The notes under the pieces: model-generated | Database searches by the model: none | Told to the model about the DNA's origin: nothing | What the model saw: only the letters and a program-made list of their open reading frames with translations | Part shown: positions 42,146-50,610 of the stretch, piece by piece | Layout of the letters: each line of letters begins with the position of its first letter | Numbering within the stretch: position 1 is the first letter of the stretch | Source: Pelomonas sp047654805 | Lineage (GTDB): Bacteria; Pseudomonadota; Gammaproteobacteria; Burkholderiales; Burkholderiaceae_C | NCBI RefSeq assembly: GCF_047654805.1 | Contig: NZ_JASGIV010000001.1 | Location: 868,001 to 932,000, forward strand | Length of the DNA: 64,000 nucleotides | Direction of reading: 5' to 3' | Translations under genes and position numbers: made by a program

Positions 42146-43015
42146 GTGCGTCGGCTGCTGGCCGCCGCTGCACTGCTGGGCGTCGCCGCCGTGGCGGCCG
42201 CCCAGCAGCGGACGACGCTGTCCGTCGAGCCGCATGCGACGGATGCACGGCTGGCTGTCGGGCAGCCCGCGCACTGGATCGCCTACGACCCGGCCAACGC
42301 CGGGCCGTTGCTGGTGTGGCTGCCGGGCACCAACGGCCAGCCGGAGCATGGGCCGAAGGCGCTCTTCGCGACCGTGCTGGACGAGGGCTACCGGCTGGTA
42401 GCCTTGTCCTATATCGATACCCCGGCCGTGGCCCAGGTCTGCGTGCCTGCACGGCTGCGTAAGCAGCCGGCCTGCGCGGGCCGGTTCCGCCAGCAGCGCG
42501 TGTGGGGCGACGAGCCCAACGCACCGGTGGACGATCGGCCCGAGGACGCCATCGTGACGCGCCTCACGCAGCTGCTGCGCCATCTGGCCGAACGCGACCC
42601 GACCGGCCAATGGCAGGGCTACCTGGATGGTGAAGAGCCTCGCTGGAGCCGCATCGTGCTGGCGGGGCAGTCCCAGGGCGGTGGCATGGCGGCCTTCCTG
42701 GCGCAGACCCGCACGGTGGCTGGCGTGGTGATGTTTTCAGGAGGCTGGGACCATGGCGCCAACGGCGACCTGGCGGCCTGGTACCGGCGCCGTAGCGCCA
42801 CGCCGCCCACGCGCTGGCAGGCCACCTACAACGTGCAGGAGCCTCAGGCCGGCACGCTGGATCGCATCTACCGGACGCTGGGTATCCCGTCGGCCCAGGT
42901 GCATGCACTGGACCTGCCGGTAGTCTCCCGGCTGCCGCACACCGACGGCGTCGGCAACGCGGCCTACGCGCCGCTGTGGCACGAGATGCTGGCAACCGTC
43001 AGGCCTCAACCCTAG
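42146..43015 (+). CDS. Exported alpha/beta hydrolase-like protein (BPSS1187-like)
   Basis: The product has 289 residues from a GTG with a signal peptide (RRLLAAAALLGVAAVAAAQ). The core contains LLVWLPGTNGQPEH, VLAGQSQGGGMAAF (a nucleophile elbow GxSxGG) and, near the end, LPHTDGVGNAAYAPLWHEML with a possible catalytic His. The order resembles the alpha/beta hydrolase group sometimes called BPSS1187. It is likely periplasmic. Substrate unknown. It starts 8 bases after the lpdA stop, but it is probably unrelated functionally. It is convergent with the TetR gene. Confidence 0.7.
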   Translation: MRRLLAAAALLGVAAVAAAQQRTTLSVEPHATDARLAVGQPAHWIAYDPANAGPLLVWLPGTNGQPEHGPKALFATVLDEGYRLVALSYIDTPAVAQVCVPARLRKQPACAGRFRQQRVWGDEPNAPVDDRPEDAIVTRLTQLLRHLAERDPTGQWQGYLDGEEPRWSRIVLAGQSQGGGMAAFLAQTRTVAGVVMFSGGWDHGANGDLAAWYRRRSATPPTRWQATYNVQEPQAGTLDRIYRTLGIPSAQVHALDLPVVSRLPHTDGVGNAAYAPLWHEMLATVRPQP

Positions 43016-43024
43016 AGGTCGGGT

Positions 43025-43687
43025 TCAGCCGGTCCATGCCGCCCTGATGCCCTGAAGCGCATCTGCGACGACGCGTTCGCGAAGCTGCGTCCGCTCCGGC
43101 AGCGGGTAGCGTGGCATGCCAAGCACCAGCAGCAGGTAGCCGACGACCTTGATCAGCGCCAGCGCTGCGACTTCGGCCAGCAGAGATTCGCTGGGTTCGG
43201 TCCGGTCGCCCGCACAGGCGGCAACGCGTTCGCGCTCCAGCTGGATCAGCTTGCGGTAGACCGGCTGGTCCTTCATCGGAACGGCTTCCCCGTCGGCGCT
43301 TTGGTGCGTCGACATGTAGATCATGCGGAACTGGTCAGGGCGGGCCTCCCAGAAGCCCAGGAAGCCGCGCAGGTGCGCCTCCATCACCTTCAGCGGCGCC
43401 CGCCGCCCCGTCGATGCCGCCAGCAACTCGGCCAGCAGCGCCTCGAAGACCTCCAGCCACAATCCCTCAAGCAAGGCCTGCTTGCTGGGGAAGTAGCTGT
43501 AAAGCGCCATCGTCGACAGGCCGGCATCCTGCGCCAGGCGCCGCATCGACAGGGCGCCGGCGCCCTCGGCGCTGTAGATACTCCAGGCCCGGTCGAGCAG
43601 CTCCAGCTTCAGCTGCGCCATGGCGGCCGGGCTGCGGCGGACACGGGGCCTGGCGACGGCGGCCGGGGCTGGCGTTCTGGCTTTCAT
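43025..43687 (-). CDS. TetR-family transcriptional regulator
   Basis: The product has 220 residues from the ATG at 43687, which has a GGGAGGAG ribosome site; a longer frame exists upstream but is unlikely. The helix-turn-helix is GALSMRRLAQDAGLSTMALYSYFPSKQALLEGLW. The C-terminal region is helical, with a hydrophobic ligand pocket suggested by LALIKVVGYLLLVLGMPRY. The ligand and targets are unknown; it is divergent from a chemoreceptor gene. Confidence 0.9.
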   Translation of the reverse strand: MKARTPAPAAVARPRVRRSPAAMAQLKLELLDRAWSIYSAEGAGALSMRRLAQDAGLSTMALYSYFPSKQALLEGLWLEVFEALLAELLAASTGRRAPLKVMEAHLRGFLGFWEARPDQFRMIYMSTHQSADGEAVPMKDQPVYRKLIQLERERVAACAGDRTEPSESLLAEVAALALIKVVGYLLLVLGMPRYPLPERTQLRERVVADALQGIRAAWTG

Positions 43688-43802
43688 ATCTCCTCCCTTC
43701 CGTCTCATCCCGCCAGGTCGGCGGCGATGGCGTTGGTGTACGTTAATCCTTCCAGTCTCCCACGTTAAATACGCACGCGGTAGTCCGCATCTGGGTGCCC
43801 GT

Positions 43803-43819
43803 CGGTACCGTACGCGTAC
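43803..43819. promoter_or_regulatory. Overlapping palindromes in the TetR/chemoreceptor intergenic region
   Basis: CGGTACCG (43803-43810) and GTACGCGTAC (43810-43819) are perfect palindromes overlapping by one base, 73 bases before the chemoreceptor start and 116 from the TetR gene start. In addition ACGTTAA is directly repeated at 43740-43746 and 43762-43768, 22 bases apart. They are candidate TetR operators; no known consensus was matched. Confidence 0.35.
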
Positions 43820-43891
43820 AACAATAAGGGAAGCAGACATGCGCACCTTCCCTGCATGTCGGATTCAGCCCGCCTCGTCCGAGAGTTCCCC

Positions 43892-45436
43892 ATGCAATTC
43901 CTCACCCGCATTTCCGTTGGCACCAAGCTCGGCCTGGCCTTCTTCACGGTGCTGCTAATCACGGTCATCCTGGGCTCGCTGGCCATCGTGCAGCTGGGGC
44001 GCGTCAACGACACGGCCAGTGACATGGGCGACAACTACCTTCCGTCGGTGCGGGAGCTGCAGGAGGTCGCGAAGCAGGCCACGCGCTATCGCACCAGCGA
44101 ATACCGCATGGCGTTGTCCGATCCGGAAGAGCGCAAGGCGGCGATCGAGTCGTCGCAGAAGTACCTGCAGTCGGTGGAGGAACACCTGGCTGTCTACGAG
44201 AAGCTGCCGTCCACGTCCGAAGAGATTGGCATGCTCAAGCAGTTCAAGGACAGCTGGGCCGCCTACCTCGAGAACAGCCGCGCCTTCAAGGCTGCCGCGC
44301 TGGCGGACGACGAGGCCCGGATGAAGGCGCTGCTGGTTGGTGATGGCCTCGCCAAGTTCAACGCCACCATCAAGGACGTCGATGCGCTGGTCGAGCTCAA
44401 TGGCAAGAACTCGGACATCGCCGACGCGCTCGGCGACCAGATCTACGGCAACAGCCGCAACCTGATCATCGGCATGACCGTGATCGCCGTGCTGATCGGC
44501 GCGGCGCTGGCCTGGAGCATCACCCGGTTGATCACGCGGCCCTTGGCGGTTTCCGTGGAACTGGCCGAGGCCGTCGCGAGCGGCGACCTGACGCGCAGCC
44601 TGCACGTGGTTGGCGCGGACGAACTGGCCCAGTTGCAAGGCGCGCTGCTGCGCATGGTCGAGCAGCTCAAGGGCGTCGTGGCCCAGGTGCGCGACGGCGT
44701 CGACTCGGTGTCCAGCGCCGCCTCGCAGATCGCCACCGGCAACCATGACCTGTCGGCGCGGACCGAGCAGACCGCCTCCAACCTCGAAGAGACCGCGTCC
44801 AGCATGGAGGAACTGACCGGCGCCGTGGGCCAGTCGGCCGACACGGCCCGCCAGGCCAACCAACTGGCGAGCACGGCGGCCGAAGCAGCGGCGCGCGGCG
44901 GCAAGGTGGTTGGCGCGGTGGTGCAGCGCATGGAAGAAATCAGCGATTCGTCGCGCAAGATCTCCGACATCATCGCCACCATCGATGGCATCGCCTTCCA
45001 GACCAACATCCTGGCCCTGAATGCGGCCGTGGAAGCGGCGCGTGCCGGCGAACAGGGCCGTGGCTTCGCGGTCGTCGCCAGCGAGGTTCGCTCGCTGGCC
45101 CAGCGCAGCGCCGAGGCGGCCAAGGAAATCAAGACGCTGATCGGCCGTTCGGTCGAGACCGTCGAGGCCGGAGCTGCCGATGTGGCCGAGGCGGGCCAGT
45201 CGATGGAGGAGATCGTCTCCAGCGTGCGCCGCGTCACCGACCTGATGGCGGAGATCGCCGCGGCCGCGGTCGAGCAGCGCGATGGCATCGCCCAGGTCAA
45301 CCAGGCCGTGGCCAACCTGGACCAGATGACGCAGCAGAACGCCGCGCTGGTCGAGGAGTCGACCGCAGCCTCGTCCTCGCTGAGCGACCAGGCTCAGCAA
45401 CTGGCCAACGTCGTGGCGGTGTTCAAGATCTCCTGA
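43892..45436 (+). CDS. Methyl-accepting chemotaxis protein (4HB sensor)
   Basis: The product has 514 residues from MQFLTRISVGTKLGLAFF. Membrane segments at about 10-30 and 190-210 flank a four-helix-bundle sensor. HAMP follows (RLITRPLAVSVELAEAVASGDLTR) and then the signalling domain with the tip IAFQTNILALNAAVEAARAG. It ends in VVAVFKIS and lacks a xWxxF tether, unlike the other chemoreceptor in this window. The ligand is unknown. Confidence 0.92.
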   Translation: MQFLTRISVGTKLGLAFFTVLLITVILGSLAIVQLGRVNDTASDMGDNYLPSVRELQEVAKQATRYRTSEYRMALSDPEERKAAIESSQKYLQSVEEHLAVYEKLPSTSEEIGMLKQFKDSWAAYLENSRAFKAAALADDEARMKALLVGDGLAKFNATIKDVDALVELNGKNSDIADALGDQIYGNSRNLIIGMTVIAVLIGAALAWSITRLITRPLAVSVELAEAVASGDLTRSLHVVGADELAQLQGALLRMVEQLKGVVAQVRDGVDSVSSAASQIATGNHDLSARTEQTASNLEETASSMEELTGAVGQSADTARQANQLASTAAEAAARGGKVVGAVVQRMEEISDSSRKISDIIATIDGIAFQTNILALNAAVEAARAGEQGRGFAVVASEVRSLAQRSAEAAKEIKTLIGRSVETVEAGAADVAEAGQSMEEIVSSVRRVTDLMAEIAAAAVEQRDGIAQVNQAVANLDQMTQQNAALVEESTAASSSLSDQAQQLANVVAVFKIS

Positions 45437-45575
45437 GGCTGGCCGACCCGCTTCGCCGCGGGTGGGTGGCACAGGCCCTGGAGGGGCAGACTTTCGTCAT
45501 GCGCCGGGTTTTCCCGCCGTGACTTGTCGCAGGCCGGACGGGCCGGCGCGCTAATGGGGCCAAAGGAACCCCAGC

Positions 45576-46679
45576 ATGAAGGTCCGCCCCACCCGTCGAC
45601 AGGTCCTGCAGATGAGCACCACCTTGCTTCCTGGCGCCGCCCTCGCGTCGGCCGCCCCACCCAAGCGCATCCTCATCCTCGGCGGCACCGGCTTCCTCGG
45701 ACCGGCCATCGTGGAGGCAGCCCGCTCGCGCGGCCACATGCTGACCCTCTTCAATCGTGGCCGCACACGGCCCGGGCTCTTCCCCGATATCGAGAAGCGC
45801 CTGGGAGATCGCGACCCGCTCAAGGGCGAGGGCCTCAAGTCGCTCGAGAGCGGCGAGTGGGATGCCGTCATCGACGACTCGGGCTTCTATCCGCGCATGG
45901 TTGGCGCGTCGGCCCGGCTCCTGGCGCCGCGGGTCAGGCACTACCTCTACATCTCCAGCATCAGCGCCTACCGCGAACCCAGCCCCGTCAACGGCGACGA
46001 GGAGGCGCCGCTGGCCGTGCTGGCCGACCCCAAGGTCGAGGACATGGGCAAGGGCTTCGAGAACTATGGCGGGCTCAAGGCCGCCTGCGAAGCCGCCGCC
46101 GAGGCCGCGCTGCCAGGTCGCACGGCCGTTGTGCGCCCCGGCTTCATCGTCGGCCCCGACGACCCCAGCGGCCGCTTCACCTACTGGCCTGCGCGCTTCG
46201 ACAAGGGGGGCGAAGTGGCCGTGCCCGGCGCGCCGACAGACCCGTTGCAACTCATCGACGTACGCGACCTTGCCGAGTGGCTGGTGCTGCTGGTCGAGAC
46301 CGGCACCACGGGCCGGTTCAACGCCCTCGGCCCCGATCGACCCATGACTTGGGGACGCGTCATCGCGGCCTGCCAGAAGGCCACGTCAACCGCGGGCAGC
46401 GTCACCTGGATTCCCGGCGAGTTCGTCGCCCGGCAGGAGGGGCTGAGCTTCCCGATCTGGGTGCCCCACCAGGGCGACACCCGGGGCTTCCACACCTGGC
46501 AGAACCGGCGTGCCGTGCAGGCCGGCCTGCGCTTCCGGCCTATCGAGCAGACGGCGGCCGACACGCTGGCCTGGTATCAGGGGCAGCTCAAGGACAAGGA
46601 AGGCCGCACGCGCCTGGCCTTCACGCCCGAGCAGGAGTCCGAGGCGCTGAGGCGCTGGAAGGCTGCCGCTCCGTCCTGA
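45576..46679 (+). CDS. Tat-exported NAD-binding epimerase/dehydratase-like protein
   Basis: The product has 367 residues. The N-terminus MKVRPTRRQVLQMSTTLLPGAALASAA looks like a twin-arginine signal (TRRQVLQ). A Rossmann fold follows with ILGGTGFLGPAIVEAA, the SDR/epimerase motif, and YISSISAY. Extended-SDR proteins of this type bind NAD(P) and act on nucleotide sugars or similar; many are exported, and the substrate here is not known. It is flanked by the chemoreceptor and a small membrane protein gene. Confidence 0.85.
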   Translation: MKVRPTRRQVLQMSTTLLPGAALASAAPPKRILILGGTGFLGPAIVEAARSRGHMLTLFNRGRTRPGLFPDIEKRLGDRDPLKGEGLKSLESGEWDAVIDDSGFYPRMVGASARLLAPRVRHYLYISSISAYREPSPVNGDEEAPLAVLADPKVEDMGKGFENYGGLKAACEAAAEAALPGRTAVVRPGFIVGPDDPSGRFTYWPARFDKGGEVAVPGAPTDPLQLIDVRDLAEWLVLLVETGTTGRFNALGPDRPMTWGRVIAACQKATSTAGSVTWIPGEFVARQEGLSFPIWVPHQGDTRGFHTWQNRRAVQAGLRFRPIEQTAADTLAWYQGQLKDKEGRTRLAFTPEQESEALRRWKAAAPS

Positions 46680-46754
46680 TACATCGGGCCGGCCGCGCGG
46701 GTCTGCGGGCTAACGCTGGGCCTGCGGTGCGCCGGCTGTCGTCACAATGCCGGC

Positions 46755-46967
46755 ATGACGTTCTTCTACTGGTTCATGGCGCTGGTCATGGCCGCCACGC
46801 TGCTTCCATCGGCCCTTTACATGGGCATCTATGTCTTCACTGGCGCCCACGAGGCACTGGAGCGTGCGCGCAAACTGTGGAACTTCCTGCGTGTGTTCAC
46901 CCTGCTCGGATTCAACATCACACTGTGGGGGCACGTCATCGTCGCCTTCTGGCAGCTGATCCGCTGA
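46755..46967 (+). CDS. Small two-segment membrane protein
   Basis: The product has 70 residues: MTFFYWFMALVMAATLLPSA starts a hydrophobic helix, and a second helix follows (FLRVFTLLGFNITLWGHVIVAFW) after a charged loop with EALERARKLW. The frame, its own start codon with GC-rich spacing and the well-formed terminator downstream support a real gene. No family was recognised; small inner-membrane proteins of this shape are often regulators or transporter subunits. Confidence 0.6.
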   Translation: MTFFYWFMALVMAATLLPSALYMGIYVFTGAHEALERARKLWNFLRVFTLLGFNITLWGHVIVAFWQLIR

Positions 46968-46988
46968 CGCGATCCACGCCAAAGGACC

Positions 46989-47022
46989 AAGGCCCCTGCC
47001 GGTGACGGCAGAGGCCTTTTTT
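46989..47022 (+). terminator. Rho-independent terminator after the small membrane protein gene
   Basis: The stem has CTGCC/GGCAG around a GGTGAC loop, then a one-base mismatch and GGCC/GGCC plus AA/TT pairs. It is followed directly by a T-rich run ending at 47022. It ends 21 bases before the convergent protease stop and may act in both directions. Confidence 0.85.
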
Positions 47023-47043
47023 GCGCCAGGACTCAGGCGCGCC

Positions 47044-48324
47044 TCAGGGCGAAACGCTGATTTCCAGGGCCGTCAAGGCCACGTCGATGGGGATGAAGAA
47101 GTTGAAGCCCTTGCCGGCCTCGACGCCACCCTGGGTGATGGCGATGACGCGGCCGTCAGCGTCAAGCAGCGGGCCGCCGCTGCTGCCGAAGGTCACCGCC
47201 GCATCGCTTTGCAGCACACGCTTGCCCCGCAGCACGCGGTCGGCGCTGAGCACGCCGCGGGTCATGGAGTTGTTCAACACGCCGAGCGGCGAGCCGATCG
47301 CGTAGACGTCCGAGCCGACCTCCAGTGTCGGGCCGCTGCGCAGCGCCAGCGCGTCGCCATCGGTCAGCGCCGTCTTCAGCAGTGCCACGTCGGCCTGTTC
47401 GTTGACCTTGACGACCTCCGCCACGGCCTTGTCACCGTTTTGCAGCTTGATGCGTGCGTACTTGGCGCCGCGCACGACGTGGGCGTTGGTCAGCAGGTGG
47501 CCGTCCCTGTCGATGAAGAACGCGCTGCCTGAGCCGGACGCGGTCTCCAGCGTGACGACGGCGTTGCGCAGCTGGGCCTGGTTCTTCGGCGCACCGCCAC
47601 TCGCGACGGCGGCCCCTTTGAGCGTGACGGTACCGGCGGCGGGCGCGGCACTTGAAGCCGGCGTGGCGGCAGCGGTCGCCGCCGTTTCGGCGTCGTTGGC
47701 CTTGAGCGCCTCCAGGACCTGCGGCGCCGACAGGAAGTTGCCCAGCGATGCAAGGATGGCGCGCCTGTGCAGATCGGGGATCTTCTCCTTGCTGAAGCTC
47801 AGGCCTTCGCCAGTGGCGTGGTAGACCACCTTCTGCTTCTTCTCGGAGAACAATGCCCAGTCGATCTTGTAGAGCGCCCAGCCTTCGGCCTTGCCGGGCT
47901 CGGTACAGATCTCCTGTTTCAACTCGGTCAGGATGCCACCGATGCGGAAGTCCGGCGCGGCACTGACGTCCACGTCGAACGCCGTCGCCTTGCCCTTGCC
48001 GGCCAGCGGGTAGCCCAGGCGCTTGAGCTCCTGTGTCGCAGTGATGGATACGTAATTGCCGGCTGCCTTGAGGAAGTTCTCGTTCGCGATAAGTGGCTGG
48101 CGGTTGGCGCAGAACCAGCCGAAGGCGTTGCCGCCGATGTCATCGCCCTGCAGGATGGACACCTTGATCTTGTCCACCGACAGCGTGACCTTCAGGTCCA
48201 CACCCTGTGCGCTGATTGCTTGCCTGGTTTCCACTTTGGGAGGTGGTGGCAGGTCGGCGGCGGCGGTGGCGCCGGCCGCGAAAGCAAGGGCGACGGGCCA
48301 AGTGGCGTGCAGCGGCGATGTCAT
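47044..48324 (-). CDS. Exported trypsin-like serine protease with a novel N-terminal domain
   Basis: The product has 426 residues from an ATG with AGGAGG upstream (48324). A signal peptide (VALAFAAGATAAA) is followed by about 190 residues with no recognised domain, then an Ala/Pro linker. The protease domain has GSGSAFFIDRDGHLLTNAHVV (His), ADVALLKTAL (Asp) and FGSSGGPLLDADGRVI (Ser), a DegP/HtrA-like triad, and ends shortly afterwards without a PDZ domain. It is expected to act in the periplasm. The N-terminal part may be a regulatory or targeting domain. Confidence 0.88.
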   Translation of the reverse strand: MTSPLHATWPVALAFAAGATAAADLPPPPKVETRQAISAQGVDLKVTLSVDKIKVSILQGDDIGGNAFGWFCANRQPLIANENFLKAAGNYVSITATQELKRLGYPLAGKGKATAFDVDVSAAPDFRIGGILTELKQEICTEPGKAEGWALYKIDWALFSEKKQKVVYHATGEGLSFSKEKIPDLHRRAILASLGNFLSAPQVLEALKANDAETAATAAATPASSAAPAAGTVTLKGAAVASGGAPKNQAQLRNAVVTLETASGSGSAFFIDRDGHLLTNAHVVRGAKYARIKLQNGDKAVAEVVKVNEQADVALLKTALTDGDALALRSGPTLEVGSDVYAIGSPLGVLNNSMTRGVLSADRVLRGKRVLQSDAAVTFGSSGGPLLDADGRVIAITQGGVEAGKGFNFFIPIDVALTALEISVSP

Positions 48325-48394
48325 TGAATTCCTCCTCTGATTCCGGTCGAGGGCTGCCATGCCCGCGCCGAGGCCGCGATGGTAGCGGCGGCCG

Positions 48395-48961
48395 TCAGAG
48401 TCGCGACTCGTACATCGCAGGGCAGTTAGCGGTGCTGAAGCGATCCACGGGGATGCGAAAGCGCATGCCCACGCGAAGCTCTTTCCAGCGCTGTGGGTCC
48501 ACGCGGCACGTCCAGAGGTGGTCGCCACCATCGCTGAGCTCGATTTCGTAGTAGGCCTCGCGCTTGCCCAGGCGTTCGCTGCCCGGCTGGCCCGGAGGGG
48601 CCACGCGCAGCGGCGGACGGGGCCAATCCGGCGGGGTGTCGGGACCGCCCTCCGTCTTGGCAATCCAGCTGCGGCGCCAGGCCAGCGCCGTGTAGCGGCA
48701 GTGCTCGCCGGGTTCGGTGCGACGGCCGGTGGGATCGGCGGCCACGCGTCGGCTGATGTCGAAGGCGCCCTCGGGCAGCTCGTCGCACCAGTCCGAGCCG
48801 TTCTCGGCGCGCAGCCGTTCGACGACGATTTCCATGCGCCAGCTGCGCCGGGTGAGCTCCACGGCGACGCCGGGCGGACCGAACACCCACCAGCCCACCG
48901 TGCCCAGCGTCGCCACGATCATGGCGACGAGGATGAGGACGCGCAGGCGTGGCAGCCGCAT
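48395..48961 (-). CDS. Hypothetical membrane-anchored protein
   Basis: The product has 188 residues from MRLPRLRVLILVAMIVATLGTVGWW, one N-terminal membrane segment. The rest is extracytoplasmic by inference, with conserved-looking Cys (WCDEL, HCRYT, WTCRV, NCPAM) that could form disulfides. No family was recognised. It starts 5 bases after the HDOD gene's stop on the same strand. Confidence 0.65.
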   Translation of the reverse strand: MRLPRLRVLILVAMIVATLGTVGWWVFGPPGVAVELTRRSWRMEIVVERLRAENGSDWCDELPEGAFDISRRVAADPTGRRTEPGEHCRYTALAWRRSWIAKTEGGPDTPPDWPRPPLRVAPPGQPGSERLGKREAYYEIELSDGGDHLWTCRVDPQRWKELRVGMRFRIPVDRFSTANCPAMYESRL

Positions 48962-48966
48962 CAGGC

Positions 48967-49863
48967 TCAGGTGGCGTCGAACTGCAGGTTGACCGCCTCT
49001 TCCCACTGCGCCAGCTCGTCCCAGCCGATGTGCAGCCAGTCCATGGCTGCGGCGTGGTGGCCGGCCCAGTCGGCATCCTCCGGGAGACCTTCGTGGCGGC
49101 GCATCAGGTGCTCGGCGATGAGGCCGGCGGCGATCAGCGTGTGGATCTCGGGCTCGATGTCGCCATGGCCCAGCGCGGTGAAGTCGTGGTGCAGGCGGAT
49201 CGCCGCCATCAGCTGCTGCGGCAGGTTCCATACCCGCACGACGAGGGCGCCGACGACGGCGTGGTCGGTCTTGTGGTTGGCATTCTCGGTCGCGATGTAC
49301 GGGCGGTCGATGCGCGCGCCGGCCTCCACCATCGTCGACGCATAGCCGCGAACGCTCTGCAGCAGCACCGGCATGCCCACGTGCAGGAACAGGCCGAAGC
49401 TGTGCGCGAGGTCCGGCGAGAGGCCTGGCAGCTGCTGGGCGATGGTGGCCATCGCGATGGCGCGCTTGGTGCTGCGCTGCCAGAAGCGCGCCAGCTGCGG
49501 CGCATTGACGGGAATGGCGTGCTGCAGCAGGAAGCCGCTCATGACCGACACGCTCTCGCGCAGGCCGAGGCGGTTCATTGCCTGGCCCACGGTCGTGCAC
49601 GGCAGGCCGACGGGCTTGAACAACGGTCCGTTGGCGATGCGCAGCAGGGTGGCGGCCATTGCCACGTCGCTGGAGGCGATGCGGGCGACGAGGTTGAGGT
49701 CCGGCTCCGGCGTGCTCATCGCCTGCTGCAGCTGGGCCAGCAGTTCTGGGCAGGGCGGGATCTGGATCTGCTGCAACGGGCCGCGGCGGCGCGACTGGTC
49801 AAGGTCGTCGCGGATCTGCTGAGCGCGGGATGCGTGAGTTGAGGCCGTGTTCTGCATGATCAC
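48967..49863 (-). CDS. HDOD-domain protein
   Basis: The product has 298 residues; the start could be 49863 or 49857. The HDOD signature is PCPELLAQLQQAMSTPEPDLNLVARIASSDVAMAATLLRIANGPLF, seen in short parts (IASSDVAMAATLLRIANG). Later comes the GLFLHVGMPVLL block. The HD-GYP metal motif is not complete, so phosphodiesterase activity is not expected. HDOD proteins are signalling or stress-response scaffolds in proteobacteria. It is divergent from the LapG-like gene (59-base gap). Confidence 0.88.
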   Translation of the reverse strand: MIMQNTASTHASRAQQIRDDLDQSRRRGPLQQIQIPPCPELLAQLQQAMSTPEPDLNLVARIASSDVAMAATLLRIANGPLFKPVGLPCTTVGQAMNRLGLRESVSVMSGFLLQHAIPVNAPQLARFWQRSTKRAIAMATIAQQLPGLSPDLAHSFGLFLHVGMPVLLQSVRGYASTMVEAGARIDRPYIATENANHKTDHAVVGALVVRVWNLPQQLMAAIRLHHDFTALGHGDIEPEIHTLIAAGLIAEHLMRRHEGLPEDADWAGHHAAAMDWLHIGWDELAQWEEAVNLQFDAT

Positions 49864-49922
49864 AAAATCTTAGGTGGGCTCCGTGCGGGTACAGTGAATT
49901 CAATCGTTGCCCGCCGTCAATC

Positions 49923-50597
49923 TTGCCCACTTCATCGCCTCGCGTTGCTTTCGCCATCCGCCAGCGTCGGTGGTGGCTGGCCGCGTTGGCGGTCCTGCCT
50001 GTACTGGCCGCGGCGGCCTACGACGCGGCGCGCGTGCTGGAAGCGGCGACCCTGCGCGGCCCCAGGGTGGTCGAGCAGGCCCAGGCCCTGGTGCAGCAGA
50101 TCGAGCACAGCACAACGCAGGACGAGCTGCAGCGTCTGCGGGACATCAACGATTTCTTCAATCGCCGGCTCGCGTTCAGGGACGATGCCGTCACCTGGGG
50201 GGTGCCGGACTACTGGGCCTCGCCGCTGGAAAGCCTGGAAAAGCGTGCCGGTGATTGCGAAGACTACGCGATCGCCAAGTACTTCAGCCTCACGGCCGCC
50301 GGCGTGCCGACGGCCCGGCTGCGGCTGGTCTACGTGCGGGCCCGGCTGGCCGGGCAGTCGCTGGCCCATATGGTGCTGGCCTACTATGCCCAGCCAGGCG
50401 CCGAGCCGCTGATCCTGGACAACCTGCGGCCCGAGGTGTTGCCGGCATCGCAGCGAGCGGATCTGACGCCGGTATTCAGTTTCAACACCGAAGGCCTGTG
50501 GCAGGGCACGGGCCAGGTGACGGCGGGTGATCCGCTGGCGCGCCTGTCGCTGTGGCGCGAGCTGGTTGCCAAGGTCAGAGCAGAGGGATTCTTGTAA
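49923..50597 (+). CDS. lapG: LapG-type periplasmic cysteine protease (bacterial transglutaminase-like)
   Basis: The product has 224 residues from a TTG with no clear ribosome site. An N-terminal signal/anchor (WWLAALAVLPVLAAAAY) precedes the catalytic domain. The triad is visible as Cys in RAGDCEDYAIAKY, His in SLAHMVLAYY and Asp in LILDNLRPEV. LapG enzymes cut the N-terminus of giant surface adhesins and so release biofilm cells. It is followed 13 bases downstream by a LapD-like receptor gene. The adhesin substrate is not in the window. Confidence 0.88.
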   Translation: MPTSSPRVAFAIRQRRWWLAALAVLPVLAAAAYDAARVLEAATLRGPRVVEQAQALVQQIEHSTTQDELQRLRDINDFFNRRLAFRDDAVTWGVPDYWASPLESLEKRAGDCEDYAIAKYFSLTAAGVPTARLRLVYVRARLAGQSLAHMVLAYYAQPGAEPLILDNLRPEVLPASQRADLTPVFSFNTEGLWQGTGQVTAGDPLARLSLWRELVAKVRAEGFL

Positions 50598-50610
50598 TGG
50601 GGAGTGAGCC

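Noticed and set aside
35856..42524. Very long antisense open frame (over 2200 codons) across aceE-aceF-lpdA on the minus strand
   Set aside because: In high-GC DNA the antisense frame of long conserved genes is often free of stops. The plus-strand proteins have clear family motifs throughout; the antisense product is a Gly/Asp/Gln/His-rich sequence with no fold or motif.
45437..45575. Hairpin ACCCGC-ttcgcc-GCGGGT after the second chemoreceptor as a terminator
   Set aside because: Six-bp stem without a T-tract in a GC-rich region, too likely by chance.
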